Source: Firmicutes bacterium UBA4996
GTDB taxonomy: Bacteria; Bacillota; Limnochordia; Darwinibacteriales; Darwinibacteriaceae
Reading direction: 5' to 3'
Assembly: GCA_002396805.1 (NCBI GenBank)
Contig: DGYW01000009.1
Coordinates: 1 to 7,697 of the forward strand
DNA: 7,697 bases
How positions within the stretch are numbered: the first letter of the stretch is position 1; the number at the start of each line of letters is the position of its first letter. The position numbers and the translations under genes are program-made. Positions 5,533 to 7,697 of the stretch are shown piece after piece. The notes under the pieces were generated by a model, which saw only the letters and a program-made list of their open reading frames with translations, was not told the origin of the DNA and ran no database searches.

Positions 5533-6810
5533 CCGGCTGAGAATTTTTTCGATGGCAGCCTTGGCATCTTCCCATGCCTGAACTGGCGTTTTCTGTCCCC
5601 GGACGACGGGGATCAAACCCTCTTCACCAAGGGCGGTTTGGATATCAGCAAATTCGCCATTCGTAAAGGGAGGAATGGCTAGTGGCATGTGTTCTGCATA
5701 GGGCACCAGCGCAGGTGAGTTGCTCAGATAACCACTAAAGATAGTGTTACTGGCCAAATCATCGCGAACAGGTGGTAAAGATGTCCGTTCGAACCATACA
5801 AGGTCATTTTCAGGTTTGGAGTAGACCCAGCGAATGAAGTCCCAAACGGCATCCAATTCTTCTTGCGAAGACTGTGCATAGAGAACCAAACCCTTAGCAT
5901 CGCCGAAAGTTTTGTTTGTAGCCTGTTCAAGAAATTTCTCTGGAACCGGAGGCATCGTTAACTCGAAAGTCTCACCATATACCATTTCAGGATACTGCTC
6001 TTTCCATCCGGGGAATGTCCATGGACCTAATTCAGTCCAGATAGAATCGCCGACTGGAAATGCATCAGGTATGTCTTGAGTCAATATCAAGCCTTGCTTT
6101 GCCAATTGATCATAGAAGTGAAACACTTCTAAGACGGCGGCGTCGTCAGCAACAACTTCACTACCAACGATGAAGGGTTGATCGCCATTGATGGCATTAT
6201 ACAGTGTAAAGAAGTCAAACCAGCGTTCCCACCAATTGGGCTTAACTAGAGCAGGTCGAACCATCAGAAACAGGCCCTTGTCTTTAGCTATATTTCCGAC
6301 TTTGATTATTTCTTCATATGTTCTAGGAATTTCGTCGACTCCCAAGTCCTGAAGGATATCAGTGCGCCAGCCGTAAAGAATTGGATTACTGTAAATGGGC
6401 AGAATGTAGTAATGTCCATCTGGAAATGCCCATGACAGAATAGCCTCTTCCATGTTTCGGGACGCGAGTAATTCTTGCCAGCCATCAAGAGTATCAAGGG
6501 GAACCAGGGCTTGACTAGCCACCAACTCGGCACCAAAGCCTATAAAAATGTTTTCAGATGCTGCAGGTGCTGTGCTTCCAGCAATCGCTGTCAGGATGGT
6601 GGCTTCAGAGCTTGGAGCTTCGGCCATTGGCATTACTTTGATATTGTATCCAGGATTATCAATCATGAATTGTTCTGCCATGAGATGCCAAAATACTTCC
6701 TGGGACGGATTAGGGGCAGTCCAAAAAGTGGCCGATTCGGCGAGAACAGCTGAACTCATTGCCAAGCAGACTAATACCACCAGAACAAAAATAGATTTGT
6801 TGCGCAACAT
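5530..6810 (-). CDS. ABC transporter sugar-binding protein, Sec-secreted (not a lipoprotein)
   Basis: A complete 426-residue family 1 extracellular solute-binding protein. Residues 1-24 form a Sec signal peptide: basic start (MLRNK), hydrophobic core and a probable cut after AVLA-24. The only Cys in this region (15) is preceded by VLV rather than a lipobox, so there is no lipid anchor. The mature part of about 400 residues has the usual features: an N-terminal strand ATFWTAPNPSQEVFW, 'MAEQFMIDNPGYNIKVMPM' (43-61), a lobe with 'VPLDTLDGW', and C-terminal 'DAVWDFIRWVYSKPEND'. Many Trp and Tyr residues (for example NWWERWFDFF) would suit stacking against sugar rings. The ATG at 6810 has GGAGG (6824-6820) nine bases ahead. 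It is the first gene of the operon, as is typical, and its start codon lies in a 12-bp palindrome that may be an operator. The ligand is not readable from sequence. Confidence 0.93.
   Translation of the reverse strand: MLRNKSIFVLVVLVCLAMSSAVLAESATFWTAPNPSQEVFWHLMAEQFMIDNPGYNIKVMPMAEAPSSEATILTAIAGSTAPAASENIFIGFGAELVASQALVPLDTLDGWQELLASRNMEEAILSWAFPDGHYYILPIYSNPILYGWRTDILQDLGVDEIPRTYEEIIKVGNIAKDKGLFLMVRPALVKPNWWERWFDFFTLYNAINGDQPFIVGSEVVADDAAVLEVFHFYDQLAKQGLILTQDIPDAFPVGDSIWTELGPWTFPGWKEQYPEMVYGETFELTMPPVPEKFLEQATNKTFGDAKGLVLYAQSSQEELDAVWDFIRWVYSKPENDLVWFERTSLPPVRDDLASNTIFSGYLSNSPALVPYAEHMPLAIPPFTNGEFADIQTALGEEGLIPVVRGQKTPVQAWEDAKAAIEKILSR
6798..6809. promoter_or_regulatory. Candidate LacI-family operator on the start codon
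   Basis: TGTTGCGCAACA is a perfect 12-bp palindrome with the central CG usual for LacI-family sites. It covers two bases of the ATG plus codons 2-4 of the binding-protein gene (Leu-Arg-Asn). Its 10-base core GTTGCGCAAC is repeated exactly at 7017-7026, and nine of ten bases recur at 7027-7036, all upstream of the same gene. The reuse of one core makes regulation more likely than coding chance. Confidence 0.55.
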
Positions 6811-6893
6811 TATCCCTTACCTCCACATAGTTTAGTTTTAGGCGAAACGTTCGTTGCTCCCAGACGCTACCACCTACACCTCCCCGCCGTATA

Positions 6894-6903
6894 TTTGCGC
6901 ACA
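6894..6903. promoter_or_regulatory. Weaker TTGCGCA-type operator candidate
   Basis: TTTGCGCACA shares the TTGCGCA heart and the central CG of the sites at 6798-6809 and 7017-7037 but departs from symmetry at the edge. It lies between them, 95 bases from the start-codon site and about 123 from the first tandem copy, measured centre to centre. It may be a secondary site. Confidence 0.3.
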
Positions 6904-6988
6904 ATTTCGCTCTTGTTGCTCATATTTCTCTGCAGTTTACCGTATTCCTGCCTTAATTTAGTTTTTTTTACACATAATTTCCCGAACA

Positions 6989-7003
6989 CCACCAAAATGG
7001 TGG
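6989..7003. repeat. Short inverted repeat in the operon leader
   Basis: CCACCA (6989-6994) and TGGTGG (6998-7003) form a perfect 6-bp hairpin with a three-base loop, 13 bases downstream (in operon direction) of the tandem operator. No T-run follows it on either strand. It could be a leader hairpin or a protein site. Chance is also possible. Confidence 0.3.
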
Positions 7004-7016
7004 CTCATCTACGTGC

Positions 7017-7037
7017 GTTGCGCAACTTTGCGCAACT
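7017..7037. promoter_or_regulatory. Tandem LacI-type operator candidate, two copies one helical turn apart
   Basis: The ten bases TTGCGCAACT occur twice back to back (7018-7027 and 7028-7037). The first copy lies in the perfect palindrome GTTGCGCAAC (7017-7026) and the second in TTTGCGCAAC (7027-7036). Both have the central CG of LacI-family operators, and the centres are exactly 10 bp apart, so bound dimers would face the same side of the helix. The same palindrome recurs at the start codon of the first gene 218 bp away, an arrangement that suits repression by looping. The operon's own LacI protein is the natural ligand, by inference. Confidence 0.6.
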
Positions 7038-7079
7038 TAGTAACCCACCGGTAGCACCACACACAAGCCCGTTATAAAT

Positions 7080-7118
7080 AAAAAAGATATTGGCCTGTAT
7101 CCCAAGCCAATATCTTTT
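7080..7118 (-). terminator. Intrinsic terminator of the 165-residue unknown gene
   Basis: A perfect 13-bp stem, AAAAGATATTGGC (7082-7094) with GCCAATATCTTTT (7106-7118), has an 11-base loop. On the minus strand it ends in six T's followed by ATTTATAA. It lies about 70 bases past the stop of the 7187-7684 gene and insulates that gene from the sugar operon, whose leader starts directly after it. Confidence 0.85.
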
Positions 7119-7186
7119 GCCACTGATCTTGTTCCCTTTTTAAGCGATTACATGACCCCTGCACTGCTTTATCGTCAATTATTGTC

Positions 7187-7684
7187 TTAACCATTAGACT
7201 TCTTGGCCTTATGGATCCTCAAAAAACCCTCCTCCACAAACACCGTAGATGCTTCAATTAACACCAACTCATCAGTGAACAGCATCACCATTTGCCCGTC
7301 AAGATCCGTAAACGACAATGACTGCCGCTCCACAGTGGACTTCAAAGTGGTAAAGGCGTTGGCCAAATCAACTGGATCATCTACATTAAAAGATTCTGGT
7401 TCTCTCTCTAAGAAGCACAGTGTGACCTTGGAGCTTGACTCCTCACTAATCTCTTCCTCTATAACCGAGACTTCCCGGGAGAAACGGGCCATGTGAACGT
7501 AGGCCAAATTCATGGCAAGAGTGCGACCATCTCTGGTAGCAAAAATGAAAAAACCTTCCCTCTTATCTGTGAAGGCACGTTTCAAGCGTCCCCACGCGGC
7601 TTCAGCTACCGGAAAAATCATGGTATCACTTTTGGACGTCAGCCAAACTTCAACAAAGTAGTGATAAAGGGAGCTCTTCGACAT
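7187..7684 (-). CDS. Unknown 165-residue protein with an internal two-fold repeat
   Basis: I do not recognise a family. The gene is complete: ATG at 7684 with AGGGGTGATC seven bases ahead, stop TAA at 7187-7189, followed by a clear terminator. No signal peptide or membrane segment is visible, so it is probably cytoplasmic. The protein looks like two copies of a module offset by 77 residues. Residues 9-68 (strand VEVWL, helix AAWGRLKRAF, then FFIFATRDGRTLAMNLAYVHMARF) line up without gaps with 86-145 (VTLCFL, DLANAFTTLK, then SLSFTDLDGQMVMLFTDELVLIEA). Asp-Gly falls at 52-53 and 129-130. An acidic serine-rich linker (EEEISEESSS, 76-85) joins them. The end is basic (HKAKKSNG). Each module is predicted as strand, helix and a beta hairpin built on the Asp-Gly turn. 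A link to the sugar operon is not indicated, because a strong terminator lies between. Confidence 0.85.
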   Translation of the reverse strand: MSKSSLYHYFVEVWLTSKSDTMIFPVAEAAWGRLKRAFTDKREGFFIFATRDGRTLAMNLAYVHMARFSREVSVIEEEISEESSSKVTLCFLEREPESFNVDDPVDLANAFTTLKSTVERQSLSFTDLDGQMVMLFTDELVLIEASTVFVEEGFLRIHKAKKSNG

Positions 7685-7697
7685 TAGATCACCCCTA

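Larger units (their letters stand above)
6811..7186. other. Operon leader and intergenic region (376 bases)
   Basis: The region from 6811 to 7080 is the upstream and leader region of the sugar operon. It holds the ribosome site at 6819-6824, the TTGCGCA-type palindromes at 6894-6903 and 7017-7037, and a small hairpin at 6989-7003. I searched both hexamers of a sigma-70 promoter on the minus strand and found no convincing pair. TTGCGC with TAGATG, 18 bases apart and overlapping the tandem operator, is the least poor but matches only three bases in each. The rest, to 7186, holds the terminator at 7080-7118 and about 70 featureless bases. Confidence 0.5.

Noticed and set aside
6755..6775. Cys15 of the binding protein as a lipoprotein anchor
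   Set aside because: The three residues before it are Val-Leu-Val, which lack the small residue required before the lipobox Cys, and a good Sec cleavage site follows at AVLA-24.
6844..6853. GAAACGTTCG with a central AACGTT, as a CcpA- or LacI-type operator
   Set aside because: Only six bases are symmetric and it does not resemble the repeated TTGCGCAA sites. It is too short to claim.
6475..6904. Open frames on both strands over the start of the binding-protein gene and its leader
   Set aside because: They conflict with a well-supported signal peptide and ribosome site, and their sequences look like out-of-frame translation.
6989..7003. The CCACCA/TGGTGG hairpin as an attenuator or terminator
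   Set aside because: The stem is only six base pairs with a three-base loop and no T-run follows on either strand. It is kept only as an inverted repeat.
7203..7687. Plus-strand frames opposite the 165-residue unknown gene
   Set aside because: The minus-strand frame has a ribosome site, an internal repeat and a terminator. The plus-strand frames have none of these and are low-complexity Ser/Thr/Lys-rich.
1..7697. CRISPR arrays, insertion sequences, tRNA or rRNA genes, riboswitches
   Set aside because: No regular spaced repeats, transposase frames, cloverleaf genes or known riboswitch cores were seen on either strand.

Overview
The window holds a complete minus-strand sugar-uptake and degradation operon of a bacterium. 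It is flanked by the 3' end of a convergent plus-strand ROK-family gene and by a minus-strand gene of unknown function. Base composition is moderate. The solute-binding protein carries a plain Sec signal peptide with no lipobox, whereas single-membrane Gram-positive bacteria normally make these proteins as lipoproteins. That points to a two-membrane organism. The LacI, MalF/MalG and GH130 gene style and the strong AGGAGG-like ribosome sites would suit a diderm Bacillota lineage (Limnochordia- or Halanaerobia-like) or a Thermotogota-like group. This taxonomic guess is inference and is weak.

Layout from left to right: (1) positions 2-400, plus strand, C-terminal 132 residues of a ROK repressor or sugar kinase, ending at a bidirectional hairpin terminator (450-483). 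(2) Positions 484-665, a gap with a possible minus-strand mini-gene (523-621) that has its own candidate promoter and lies between two terminators. (3) A terminator at 667-710 that ends the main operon. (4) The operon, transcribed right to left: solute-binding protein (5530-6810), MalF-type permease (4627-5517), MalG-type permease (3741-4625), DUF1861 protein (2759-3700), GH130 enzyme (1855-2766) and LacI-type regulator (794-1819). (5) A leader of about 270 bases (6811-7080) with repeated TTGCGCAA palindromes that look like LacI-family operators, one of them on the start codon of the first gene. (6) A terminator at 7080-7118 that closes the upstream 165-residue unknown gene (7187-7684).

How the genes probably work together: the binding protein captures an oligosaccharide outside the inner membrane and the two permeases import it, using an ATPase encoded elsewhere because none is present here. 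In the cytoplasm the GH130 enzyme, most likely a beta-mannoside phosphorylase, cleaves a mannoside to mannose 1-phosphate. The DUF1861 protein, which shows five propeller-blade repeats and an Asp-Pro motif like the GH130 catalytic motif, probably acts on the same sugar. The LacI protein, last in the operon, would control all six genes, including itself, through the leader operators. The most interesting points are the DUF1861/GH130 pairing, the operator arrangement, and the mini-gene at 523-621.
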